Shown here: piece after piece, positions 23,126 to 32,343 of the stretch
How the letters are laid out: each line of letters opens with the position of its first letter
How positions within the stretch are numbered: position 1 is the stretch's first letter
DNA from: Zantedeschia hybrid cultivar
Lineage: Eukaryota; Streptophyta; Magnoliopsida; Alismatales; Araceae
Assembly (NCBI GenBank): GCA_030544215.1
Contig: JARZZO010000003.1
Location: forward strand, 17,989,879 to 18,053,878
Direction: 5' to 3'
Length of the DNA: 64,000 nt
Notes under the pieces: model-generated
Told to the model about the DNA's origin: nothing
Databases searched by the model: none
Seen by the model: the letters and a program-made list of their open reading frames with translations, nothing else
Position numbers and translations under genes: made by a program

Positions 23126-23147
23126 GGGGGGGGGTGGGGGGGTGGGG
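23126..23147. repeat. Poly-G tract, length differs between copies
   Basis: G9-T-G7-T-G4 in copy 1, G7-T-G7-T-G4 in copy 2 (near 55483). A 2-bp difference that marks the copies, though such tracts are also prone to sequencing error. Confidence 0.9.
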
Positions 23148-23813
23148 TTGGACTTTTGTTGGACTGGGGGGATATCTATTTTCACTTACGAGTGTAGAGT
23201 CTTGGTTGGACTCAGTGACTCGTAGTTGTGTCGCATGATATGCTTCGAGTCAATAATTCCAAATCATATGCCGTTGATCACATACGTCAAAAATAGATCA
23301 ACTAATCCTAACCAATTTCTATAACAATTTGATTACTTTTGAAGTGGGGAAAAGTGATCTTGTCAGCCTTCAGAAGGTGTACAGTACTATGGTGTGGAAC
23401 TGTGGATGAATGCCTTTAGCAACCTCCTTTCAAAATTTGTGTATCATTTCCTTGTAAAACTGGCATTGGATAGCTTGGAAAATTAGTTCACTTGCGCTCT
23501 GATGTTCAGGAGGAATTTGAATGGTAGGAAAGTAGAAGAATTCTGTTAACTAATTTCTGGGATTAACCAAACTGATCCAGTGATGATGAGGTGATAGGAA
23601 GCTGTGGAAATTGAATACTGAAGGCGAGTTCTCTACCAAGTGCACTGTGAAGACAGTACTCATGGTTTTAATAATCAGCAGAATAAGATTGGAATTGGCT
23701 AATCCAGTTGGATTTTGACACTCCGATCCGAATTCCATAATTTATGGGCAACATGGAGAGTGAAATAATAGAACGTCCAGAGATACGCTCAGTGAGGACC
23801 TATATATATGAGT

Positions 23814-24180
23814 AATGCTATGGTACGGTGAAGGAAGTTGGTGCGGTTTAACCGCACATCTCTTTTTCACCAAATTATTTTTTGTTGGGCGCCAAAATTC
23901 ATGGGAGGGGTGGGGATCTGAGGAGAGGAAGAGAGAAAAACTAAAAAACTACAAATAAAAAATAGATGTCCGATCAAAAGATTGGACGGCAGCTGTTCCG
24001 CACGGCGGGACTGTTCCGCGCGGAACAGTTCCGCCGCACGGAACAGCTCCGCACGAGAACTGTTCAACAAAGTATTACTTTTTTTTTTTTTTTTTTTTTC
24101 CGTTCGTCCGATTGAAATCCGATGATTCATATTGAAGTACGGTAAAACCGCACCAACCATCTCAACCGTATACTAGCATT
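23814..24180 (+). mobile_element. MITE, GGAACTGTTC family, member 2
   Basis: The ends are inverted repeats of about 36 bp: AATGCTATGGTACGGTGAAG..GTTGGTGCGGTTT on the left, and AATGCTAGTATACGGTTGAG..GTTGGTGCGGTTT as the complement of the right. The core is a 34-bp loopless palindrome at about 24004-24037, arms CGGCGGGACTGTTCCGC and GCGGAACAGTTCCGCCG with one mismatch. A substitution (24018) and the poly-T length change at about 24078 both fall here. Related to 8826-9216. Copy 2 is at 56169-56531. Confidence 0.8.
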
Positions 24181-24182
24181 TG

Positions 24183-24197
24183 TATATATATATATAT

Positions 24198-24243
<46 letters not shown>
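24183..24243. repeat. (TA)n(GATA)n(GA)n microsatellite
   Basis: Compound tract abutting the MITE. It is followed by CTGTATGGCCAG..CTGGCTGTACAG (about 24249-24285), a short inverted repeat that may be the end of another small element. Confidence 0.9.
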
Positions 24244-24914
24244 TAGTACTGTATGGCCAGCCCACGTGGTGCGGTCTGGCTGTACAGATTAAGTGGAGCC
24301 CTCCGATGACATGCAATGGATGTTATAAAAAGGTCAAAAAAAATGGGAACATTGCTTGGCGCCGGCGGTGCCCCTAAGTTGACATGTCAAATTAATTAAT
24401 GTTTCTTTTTTATTTTTGTTGATTGGAGGCATTCAAATAGCTGTTTTGGTGAATGAGTTAGAAAATCATAACATGTGCCATTTTCTCTGATAATGTTTCT
24501 TTTTTGTTGTGGTTGATTAGTGGTATACAAATAGCTCTCCTGGCGAATGAGTTAGAAAATCAGACATATGCCATTTTCTCTGATTATTATACGTGAAGAA
24601 ACCAGGTCTGCATTTGTTTAGATTTCAAGTTGCTAGTCCTAGCTAAGGCCAGAGGAATTGATGCCTCAGTAGGAAGGAGACAAAGAAGTGACTTTGTCTT
24701 GGAATCATTAATTAACATGTTTTGGGTGTAGGGACATGAAGAAATGATTTTGTGTCGATGCAGAAGTGGCATGAACCCAAGAAATTAAGAAGCCATTGAT
24801 CCTTACACCTATAATTCTGGACAAAAAGGAAAAGGAGCTTTCCCTTCTACTGCCTCCCCTTCCTTTTTGATGTCCTGACCCACAGTGACGACTCAATCCT
24901 GATTTTGCTTCGAT

Positions 24915-25496
24915 ATAAAACCATGGATTAAAAACTCGGATTGGACCGTCCGATCCAACCACTTAAACCTCTAACCGGACCGGCATCCGGGTCTGGAAGT
25001 GATGGAGACCACTTTTGCTGCATGGACCGTCTAAACCTGCAAAAACTGCTCACCCACCATCAACCCGTGTAACCCACGAAGACTATCTTGACCTGGCCCA
25101 CTCCCACTGCAAGTCTACAAGGGAAGTCCATCCGCCACTTCTCAGATGCCTCAATTGTATCCTGGTTCTCTCCGGTTCCCAAACAGCACACAGCAGAGGC
25201 TTCTCCTTCTCCAATGGCTCTGCTTCCCCAGTGCCCAATGCAGACTCCTCCAATGAATCGTCTCTCCCTCCTTCTCAACGTAGCACATAAGAGAGAAATT
25301 ATTACCAACTTATAAATATATTTGGTGTTTGTTTAATTAATTTAAAGTTTAAAATTATCTATTTATTTTGTCTACATAATATTTATTTTTACATAAAATA
25401 CACAGAAATCTGGATTAGCGGCTTGACCCAACGGTTGAACCTTTGACCCATGACCCAGAAGTCTCAACGGTTCAGTTTTTAAAACCATGTATTATA
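24915..25496. mobile_element. Probable TIR element in the kinase first intron
   Basis: The left end ATAAAACCATGGATTAAAAACT and the complement of the right end ATAATACATGGTTTTAAAAACT are similar, and both continue into ACCG/GAACCG words. The interior is GC-richer at 24960-25290 and AT-rich after that, with no transposase. ORFs inside (for example 25015-25290) look like chance. Copy 2 is at 57266-57847. Confidence 0.55.
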
Positions 25497-26675
25497 GCGT
25501 TCTTCATCTGTTTCATGTTTCCTGTCTGTATCTCATTTCAGTAAATAGAAGGCTATAATTTTATTATAAAGCTTCACTATAATTTATTAGCCTTGTAGGC
25601 TTCTTTTGCATCAGAAATGTAGTGTGGTATTGTAATAAAAGGCAGAGGGACAATTGGAAAATGTGAATGATGTTATATATTTCTTCAACATCTGCAACTT
25701 CCCAGTTTATATGATTATGTTCACTTCCTTGTTAGGATGAATTGTTCAGAGGGCTTGAAGCTGCAATAGGTTCATCTTTCAGTTCATAGTCTTTATCACC
25801 ACCTACAAAACCTCTGATCATTGTCATCAGTGGACCAAGTGGAGTTTGGCAAAGATGCTGTCATCAAGGTACTAGTGTTGACCAGCTGTTACATGCTTTC
25901 GGTTATTATTCCCCAGGTCTCTTGCATTGGCAATGTTTTCTTTCATTAATGATTTCATTGTTGATTTAGAGAATGGTGTTTGATTTAGTTTGGAGTTTAT
26001 GCATTTTCATGTCAATCAAGAGAGAATGATTGTCTACATTTCTAGTTGAAAGGGCTATAGCTCTCTTTTGTTCAGCAGGGCCAGGGTCCACAATTCAGTG
26101 ACTGATGCAGCAATATGATTTGTTCTAGACAGGGTATCGTAGGTCAATGGTCAATAATCATTTATTTATTTATTTTGTCAACCCTTTATTTGAGTATATG
26201 TGAACTATTGTCTTGTCCTATGGTGACATCTAACATGAAACTGTAACCTTTTATTCGGGGTCATGTACGCTTCTCTAATATACCATGGCATTTTCAGTGC
26301 TTTCAAACTCTGCTTCAGATATTCGCCATTAATTGAAGTAATGGTGCTTTCTTACTTGTTCCATAGAGGCTACAAGAGGTTCGTGAGGGAATCCATTTTG
26401 TTGTTGCTACTTTGTTACGAAGGAGGAGTTTCTTTCTATGGTTGAAAGGAATGAACTTTTGGAATATGCTCTTGTCCAGAAAAAAGGTAGATGAACTATA
26501 GAACGGTTGTGAAAACACAGTTGCGGGATGCACAATAAATCATATAAAAGTTTGTACAATGAGCAACATGAAGTTGTCAATAGAATGAATTCGCTTGCTC
26601 TACAAAAATGCCGAACCATAAATTCAAGACTAGTTGACACTTGAGATCTCCATCTGACGCAGTATCATTAACCCG

Positions 26676-28050
26676 TTACTCATGCCATCTGAGATCTCCA
26701 GGTGACACTCGAGACCAATGGAGGTCAATCCAAGCACTAAATGGCAACCGTCTGATCATCTCATTCGCATCTGTCATCGAACCTTCGAACGAGTAATTCA
26801 CACAGTTTTCTTCTTGATCAAGTATATTGAAAAAGATCATGTTTTCCATACTTGCAGTGGGCGCCCTAGTAGAAAGAGACCACGACTCACAGACAAACAG
26901 AGTTTGATCACCCAAGCTTGTCAGGGACACCAATTGATTATTACGAGTATCTACCTTGAAAGCTTCAACTGACCCTTCGAGTCGCGTTCTGAACACTAGA
27001 ATAAGCTCTCCATTCAGCTCTGCCAAATATGAACTGTAGGCAGTATCCTTAACCCACTCTGGCAATTCCAGGACAGTCCAAGTATCATCTTCTACACCGA
27101 TTCCTCTGAGATGTCCACCTACTGACAAATAGTAGAAACGTTGAGAATGACAGAGAAGATGTGTTAGAGGCCCCACTAATGGGATGTTGTGAGTCATGAC
27201 ACGCTGCTTCCACTGCTTATCACCTCGTTTACATGACGACAGCCGGATGGTCTCTATGTTATCCCCACAAAAGACAAGTGCGGTGACCGCACAGGTTGGT
27301 GATGCCGGGGAGCCTGAGAACGAATAGCCCCAAGAGACGTCGCTTGTATTAGGGACCAGTACTAGCGGCGGGAGTTGTATCCTTGCCCTTGTTAAGGGGT
27401 TTAGAAAGAACACTGTGACGCCATCTCCTTGGCATTTATATTGGGACATGAGCAGCCAACCCTCCCTACACGAACATATTACGGCACCTGACAAGTCTGG
27501 CATCTGGATGGAGTGCGTCATCTTGAGAAATGGATCAATGAGCTTGAGACACGATGCTGCTTCGTCGATGCTCGCAAGACACGGTGATCCGTAACGCAAC
27601 CCATTGTGTGGGAGAATGGAATGGATGGTCGAGTGCCACTTCTTACAAACACGAGCCATGGTGTAACGGTCGATGAAAGGAAAAGGACGCATGATCAGCT
27701 CCATGATATCATGTGGAGGGTCAGACCAACGGTCCTCATAATCACATGCAAGCACACACTTACCTGTAATAATATTCAGTTTTAAAACATCAGTTGTAAG
27801 GGAAAAAAAATTGATTAATATTGGAAACAAAATTGATTAATATTGAGAACAGTTTTTAAATTTACCTCTGTTATAAAACAGTTTTTAAAAGTCAAGTATT
27901 CAATCCGAAAAGGAATTCTTAATAATCAGAAGAAACAAACCAAAAAGAAAAGAAAACCAAAGACAAGCGAACGTATATACTGCCATGGTGCTGCTCTTCA
28001 TTATTTTGTTGGTTTTCAGCTTCTTTCTTCCTCATCATCCTTGTGCTCAT
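26676..28050 (-). CDS. F-box protein with C-terminal DUF295 domain, two exons
   Basis: The product is a likely substrate receptor of an SCF ubiquitin ligase; its target is unknown. Exon 2 (27763-26676) is open throughout and preceded by a good acceptor (TATTATTACAG). I join it to exon 1 (28050-27981), which starts ATGAGCACAAGG, encodes a short basic/Gln-rich leader (MSTRMMRKKEAENQQ..) and ends in a GTATAT donor. The join is in frame (phase 1) across a 217-bp intron and gives 385 residues. The F-box lies at about residues 36-71 (WSDPPHDIMELIM..MARVCKKWHSTI). A beta-propeller-like middle follows, and DUF295 hallmarks come near residues 310-350 (VSLTSLGDQTLFVCESWSLS, then MIFFN). An unspliced start at 27830 is possible but would lie in AT-rich intron sequence. 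Its 3' end converges on the kinase pseudogene 190 bp away. Confidence 0.85.
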
Positions 28051-28276
28051 CGCTGAGTTTGCTCTATGCTGAACTCTCTCTCCCCCTCTTTGTCTCTCCC
28101 ACCGCCGACCGGCGCTTCGCAACAGCAGCAGTAGAACTGTCACCGGCCTGCACCACCGCAGCTGCCGTGGCAGCCCACACCACCGGCACAGTCTGCTGCG
28201 CTGCCGTAGCGGCACCACCGCAGCAGCAGCACTACCGCTTGTCCTCGTACTCCGGTGAGTTCCGCGCCTCCTCCTA

Positions 28277-28288
28277 GCTCTGATACCA
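28277..28288 (-). promoter_or_regulatory. 12-nt match to an initiator-tRNA-Met primer binding site
   Basis: TGGTATCAGAGC on the minus strand is the standard primer binding site of plant LTR retrotransposons. It lies in the inferred leader of the F-box gene, 227 nt before its ATG. No TG..CA long terminal repeat pair, gag or pol was found nearby, so it could be a remnant or a coincidence. Copy 2 is at 60628-60639. Confidence 0.4.
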
Positions 28289-28456
28289 CAGGAACCCAGC
28301 AACCACCCCCCTAAAAAAGGAAAAAAATCCGAGTTTGATCCCTAATCGGAAACCCTAGTCCAAGCCCTGGACTCCTACTTCGGCTAGGGACGCAAGTCGG
28401 ATCAGAATACCCGGGATCGGATCCGGATTCTCCGCGATCCTTCCCTCATCCGGATC

Positions 28457-28463
28457 TTATATA
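28457..28463 (-). promoter_or_regulatory. TATA box upstream of the F-box gene
   Basis: TATATAA on the minus strand. About 100 nt downstream the minus strand reads CTAGGGTTT (28350-28358), a telo-box common in plant leaders. This predicts a leader of roughly 380 nt before the ATG at 28050. Copy 2 is at 60808-60814. Confidence 0.45.
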
Positions 28464-30479
28464 TGTCGTCTCGTACGAAACCTGTGCCGGTGCTCCGGTC
28501 GGTTCCTCTCGAAACCGTAGTCTTCGCCCCTCTTCTTTCTGCTTCTCTCGGAGCGAACCCTGCGGGCTGCGGCAGTAGCAGCGCCGCCACGAGGAAGTCG
28601 CCGGAAGCAGCGCCGCCACGAGGACGGTCGACGGAGGCAGCGCCACCACGAGGACGGTCGCTGGTAGTGGCGCCATCTCCTTCTCTCTCCACCCGCAGCC
28701 CCACCACGAGCATCATTGCCGGCAGCAACACCGCCACGGCCCACGAGCATCATCGTCGGCAGCAATACCACCACATGGAGGTCCAATCTGCTCTTCCTTA
28801 TCCTTCTCTCTCCACCTGTTTCCCTCCTCACTTTTTTCTGCTTGGCCCACGCTCGTGATTGCAACGATCTGAACCATCACCCTCCATGAGAAGCATCATG
28901 TCCTTGGTTGACTGGTTTTATGGCATGTAGAAGGTCAGATGCTCGATTTCTCCTTCACGTTTCATTTTTTTTTCCTTCTTACCTCAATCTTGTTCCTTGC
29001 TTGGTTTTTTTCTAAGATTAAGTTCTTTTATAAGCAAGATGTTTTTCTAGGGTCACCTTTTTTTTTCTGAAGAATTTAATACTTTTTATGCATGATTTCA
29101 CGGACAATATCTATATGTCAATTTCTTCTTCTTTTTTCCCTGTGTGAATAGATTGCTTCAGCACCAGTCGACCCAATATCCAATATCAGAAGAATTGAGC
29201 ATTGATAAAATCAAGTTGACGCTTTCGACTTGGGAGGCCATCACGTTGCACATCAAGTCTCGAAGCTTACTGTGACAAGGTCCTTTTTCTCTCTTCTCTA
29301 GTTACGATGATGTGTGGTATCCCTTCTATTGCGAATGCTCCTATAGATGTATTTTTCGTATAACGTTGCCTTGGGTAGATGTGAATTTCAATCTGATTAT
29401 TATTTGTTTGGCATGGAATCATGAGGTAATGTCCAATGTTGACCTTGTTTGACAATACATTTATTCTTCTAGTTATCAGTTCACTTCAAATTTCTGACAG
29501 GGGTATCTATCACCAGTATGTTTAGTTATGCCTTGGCTTGCGATTATGATGCATTGAAGGCCCCTCTAATTGGTAAGAGTAAGGATGTTGTATATTTGTG
29601 GAAGCTTTCCCAAAAAATTAGCATGAAAATTCATGTCCTTTTTTATGTATCCTCTTCTATCATGACATTAACTAATCTACTTTCCTATTTCTCTTTCTTT
29701 TAGTTATTCTGTTAACTATGGTCTAGTGTTGTTTTTTTTCCTTTTTTCTTGTGTGTGTGTGTATAGTCTAGCACATGCTTACAGCCGCATTGAGTTGCAA
29801 GATCAAACGCATTAGGGATGATTTGCAGTCTTCGGTGATAAGTTTCTGTCATGAAAGATTTGATTTAGCTGCTAATGTTCAATTTTTGACACCTTATATG
29901 TTGTTGAGTAATACTTGCCGCACCATCTGCAGTTGCAGCAGCCATGCAGCGGGCAGCACCAATGACCTAATACAATTTTTTTAAAGAGAAATGTTCTAAC
30001 TTGGGGCTCACTTGACTGTGCTTCCAAGCCGTCCATCTTGGATCGGATGGCACTAGTCTTGTAAAACTTTCAGGTCATGAATTCATAAGGATTTCATGAT
30101 TCAAATTGTCCTAAGATGATATGTCCTTGTGTCTCGTTATGTCATCCGATTCCTTTGGTATGTTTGCACCATTTTTGTACTGATTATGTTATTCAAGTGA
30201 TGTTGGAGACGTCCAATCTGGCTAACTATGATCTAGTATTTGCTAGTCATTGTTAACATTAGTTAAAATAATTAAGAACTACATTTGCTTAAAATAATTA
30301 AGAACTACATTATGTCATCTGGTTCTTGCTTGGGCGAGGAACTTCTGTCCCTTGGGTTCCTTGTCGTCATAAGGCTGTCATGATCATCTATCGAGGAGGA
30401 GGACTGATAATTTCCCCTTGCTTGCAGGCGTAGGCAAGTGCTCTTCATGGTCTGTTTCTCTTTAATTTGTTGCTAGCTA
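28464..30479. other. No recognisable gene; GC-rich repeat then AT-rich sequence
   Basis: 28570-28760 repeats GCCGCCACGAGGA-type words and gives low-complexity ORFs on both strands that I do not accept as genes. From 28900 to 30000, T-rich tracts followed by AG and exon-like stretches (for example 29156-29270 and 29775-29980) hint at a decayed spliced transcript on the plus strand, but none reads like a known protein. Confidence 0.35.
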
Positions 30480-30489
30480 GCTGCAAGGT

Positions 30490-31023
30490 GAGAGTGTGTG
30501 GAGAGAGAGAGAGAGAATGTCCATGTCTAACTGTCTATGTGTACATAGTCGCACGTGTGCTCACACACCCACACACATATATATATAGAGAGAGGAGTGT
30601 GTGAGATAGAGGGCTTCGGCCCCTATGTGTGTCCTGTGCACTGTGTACGCAGTCGCACAGAGAGAGGAAGAGGGAGGGAGAGAGAGATTGAAACCAAGGG
30701 CTTCGACCCCCGTGTGTGTCATGTGCACTGTGTACGTAGTCACAGAGAGAGACAGAGAGAGAGAGAGAGAAGAGTGGTCTTACATAGAGGGTTTTGGCCC
30801 TATTTGTGTGTGCAATGTGTATGTAGAGAGAGAGAGACTGGAGTGTGTGTGAGAGTGAGATAAGATGGGGCTTTGACCCTTATCTTTGTGAGAGAGAAGG
30901 TAGAGCTCAAGGACTCGGGTCTAAGAGAGAGAGAGAGAGCACTAAGAGCCTAAGAGAGAGGGAGGGAGGGGGCTTGGCCGGTCGAACCCTAGAGAGACAG
31001 AGAGAGAACGGGGGAGGGGCCTA

Positions 31024-31055
<32 letters not shown>

Positions 31056-31105
31056 AAGGGAGGGGCGTCGGCCTTGTTGGGGGGGGGGGGAGAGAGAGAG
31101 AGATA
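30490..31105. repeat. GA-rich degenerate minisatellite, period about 90 bp
   Basis: A phrase GGGCTTCGGCCCCTATGTGT followed by TGTGCACTGTGTACG and a GA-run recurs at about 30610, 30700, 30790 and 30868, increasingly degraded, then gives way to (GA)n and a G12 tract. ORFs here (RERE.., THTH..) are translations of the repeat. Copy 2 is at 62841-63456. Confidence 0.75.
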
Positions 31106-31689
31106 CCAAACTCACCGGACGGCACCGACGACGATGAAGACAGTGTTGGCAACGATCGGTGTCAGCAGTGGCAGCGGCAGCCAGGAATCACGACAATTGT
31201 TGAGGGGGATGAAACCCTAGTAGACCATGGCCGGGAGGGAGGGAATGGGGCACAACAGGGGTCGGGCGAAACAGGCTGGGGGGAGGGGGAACTTATCGTA
31301 TAGGGTCTTTAATGGGCCAGGCCGAAGCGGGTTCAAGCGCCCTGGGCGGGCCGCTTGGGCTGCTTAAGCAGGTGCCTGGTCCGCCTTTCATGGGGCCATG
31401 ATAGGCGGCCCAGTGCCTCGCCCCTCTACCTGCTTATGTTGTACGTTTGTACGTTTATGTTGTGTTTGTTTAGCACTTCGTTAATAAATTTTCATTATGG
31501 TGGGTTTAATTAGTAGAAATTCTATGAATTTGTTGATTACATCTTTGATTGCTTAATTTTATATCAATTAGGTTGATTTGAAATTATTTGGTTATATTTG
31601 AGTGAATGAATGTCAATTTGTATGATTTTAGTTGTGTTTTTGGCATTTTATATAAATATGTGAATTATTTATATATACTTTTAAAAAAT
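31106..31689. other. GC-rich then AT-rich intergenic sequence
   Basis: 31130-31430 is GC-rich with AAACCCTAG (telo-box-like) and GGGCC/GGCCC words. It has promoter-like composition but no attached ORF. 31440-31690 is AT-rich and featureless. Confidence 0.3.
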
Positions 31690-31746
31690 ATCAGTTGAGG
31701 CGACCCCCCTGGTCGCCTTGATCGCCTCATGCCTCTAACTACATAG
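31690..31746. mobile_element. Solitary terminus of the AGGCGA hAT-like MITE family
   Basis: GAGGCGACC..GGTCGCC, then GATCGCCTCATGCCTCTAAC and TACATAG. Its complement starts CTATGTAGTTAGAGGC, matching the terminus of the element at 6082. No opposite end was identified, so the element is either truncated or its left end is at the GGCC-rich stretch near 31330. Confidence 0.55.
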
Positions 31747-32343
31747 GAATTCAATGTGAGAAATGGGGACCTTTTAGTCCTTTCTGTTGTAAAATGGAAA
31801 GATGTTGCACGGTGAACCATCAAGCCATGCAACCCAACAGGATTGTAATCTAATCAGCAAAGGGTCATGTAGGTCAAAAAACATGCGAAAATTCCCCATA
31901 CATGCACTTTTGGAATTCTCAATTAAGGAAATAGAGCTAACAAAAAGAGCCAACCATGAGGCTAGCACAGGGATTCCAGTTCACACCTGAAAGTGTTGCG
32001 TTCAAAACCATTCAGGGATACCAAACTCCACATGCCACCAGAGGTTCACATGGTTTGCCATGGACTTCATCTTGCTCTGCCCTAGTGGATATTTAGGGGG
32101 ATCTAAAAGCTTGCGGTCATGCAGCCGAGCCCCATTGGTATAACCCTCTTGGGATGGAGAAGCCTGAGTGTCTCCAAGCAACGTGCAGGGGAAGTTTCCC
32201 CTCTCATTTAAACACTCTAAAAAAGGAGTTAAACTTGAGACTGAGGAGCTAAGAATTAATATCATCTCATGGTTCATTCGATTCCAACTTCCTCAAAAGT
32301 CGAAACCCAGTACATGCTATCCAAAAAAAATCATCATCTGGTG
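31747..32343. other. Inter-copy zone seen once in the window
   Basis: No complete gene. The last tens of bases (from about 32320) already read as LINE reverse-transcriptase text (QGINIVGLTSK) that continues without a break into the LINE of copy 2. If there are only two copies, the duplication junction lies between 31650 and 32343, but no scar (N-run, microhomology, filler) is visible. Confidence 0.6.

Larger units (their letters stand above)
21470..26487 (+). pseudogene. Organellar guanylate kinase (GK3-like) pseudogene, three exons left
   Basis: Exon 1 (21470-21713) encodes a transit-peptide-like start MARTLLLLTPCRALSTSSS. A C6 run (about 21606-21611) shifts it into a stop; one C fewer would restore a reading that reaches AMADK at the donor in phase 0. 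Exon 2 (25736-25868) starts in phase 0 with DELFRGLEAAIGSSFSS, has an in-frame TAG, then PLIIVISGPSGV, where an extra T breaks the P-loop (expected GPSGVGKD). Exon 3 (26367-about 26487) reads RLQEVREGIHFVV, loses about 25 codons of the GMP-binding region, and resumes in another frame as KEEFLSMVERNELLEYALV. The remaining exons are missing. The intact enzyme phosphorylates GMP to GDP in plastids or mitochondria. Introns are retained, so it is a decayed gene duplicate, not a retrocopy. The assignment of exon 1 is the least certain part. Confidence 0.85.
1..32343. repeat. Tandem duplication, copy 1 (start point arbitrary)
   Basis: First visible copy of a direct repeat with a period near 32.35 kb. 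The sequence at 1 recurs at 32344, and alignment continues to the end of the window, where 64000 pairs with 31649. All genes, pseudogenes and transposons recur in the same order and orientation. The real edges of the unit cannot be seen, so the division at 32343/32344 only reflects where the window begins. Positions 31650-32343 are seen once because the window ends before their partner. Confidence 0.97.

Noticed and set aside
27764..27830. Start of the F-box protein at the ATG at 27830
   Set aside because: The preceding 22 codons are AT-rich, lie before a strong acceptor site, and look like intron. A spliced upstream exon gives a better start.
28402..28864. Overlapping Arg/Ala/Ser-rich ORFs on both strands
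   Set aside because: They are translations of GCCGCCACGAGGA repeats; no domain and no codon structure. More likely leader or promoter sequence.
30555..30863. Plus-strand ORF with RERERE and THTHTH runs
   Set aside because: It is a translation of GA and CA repeats.
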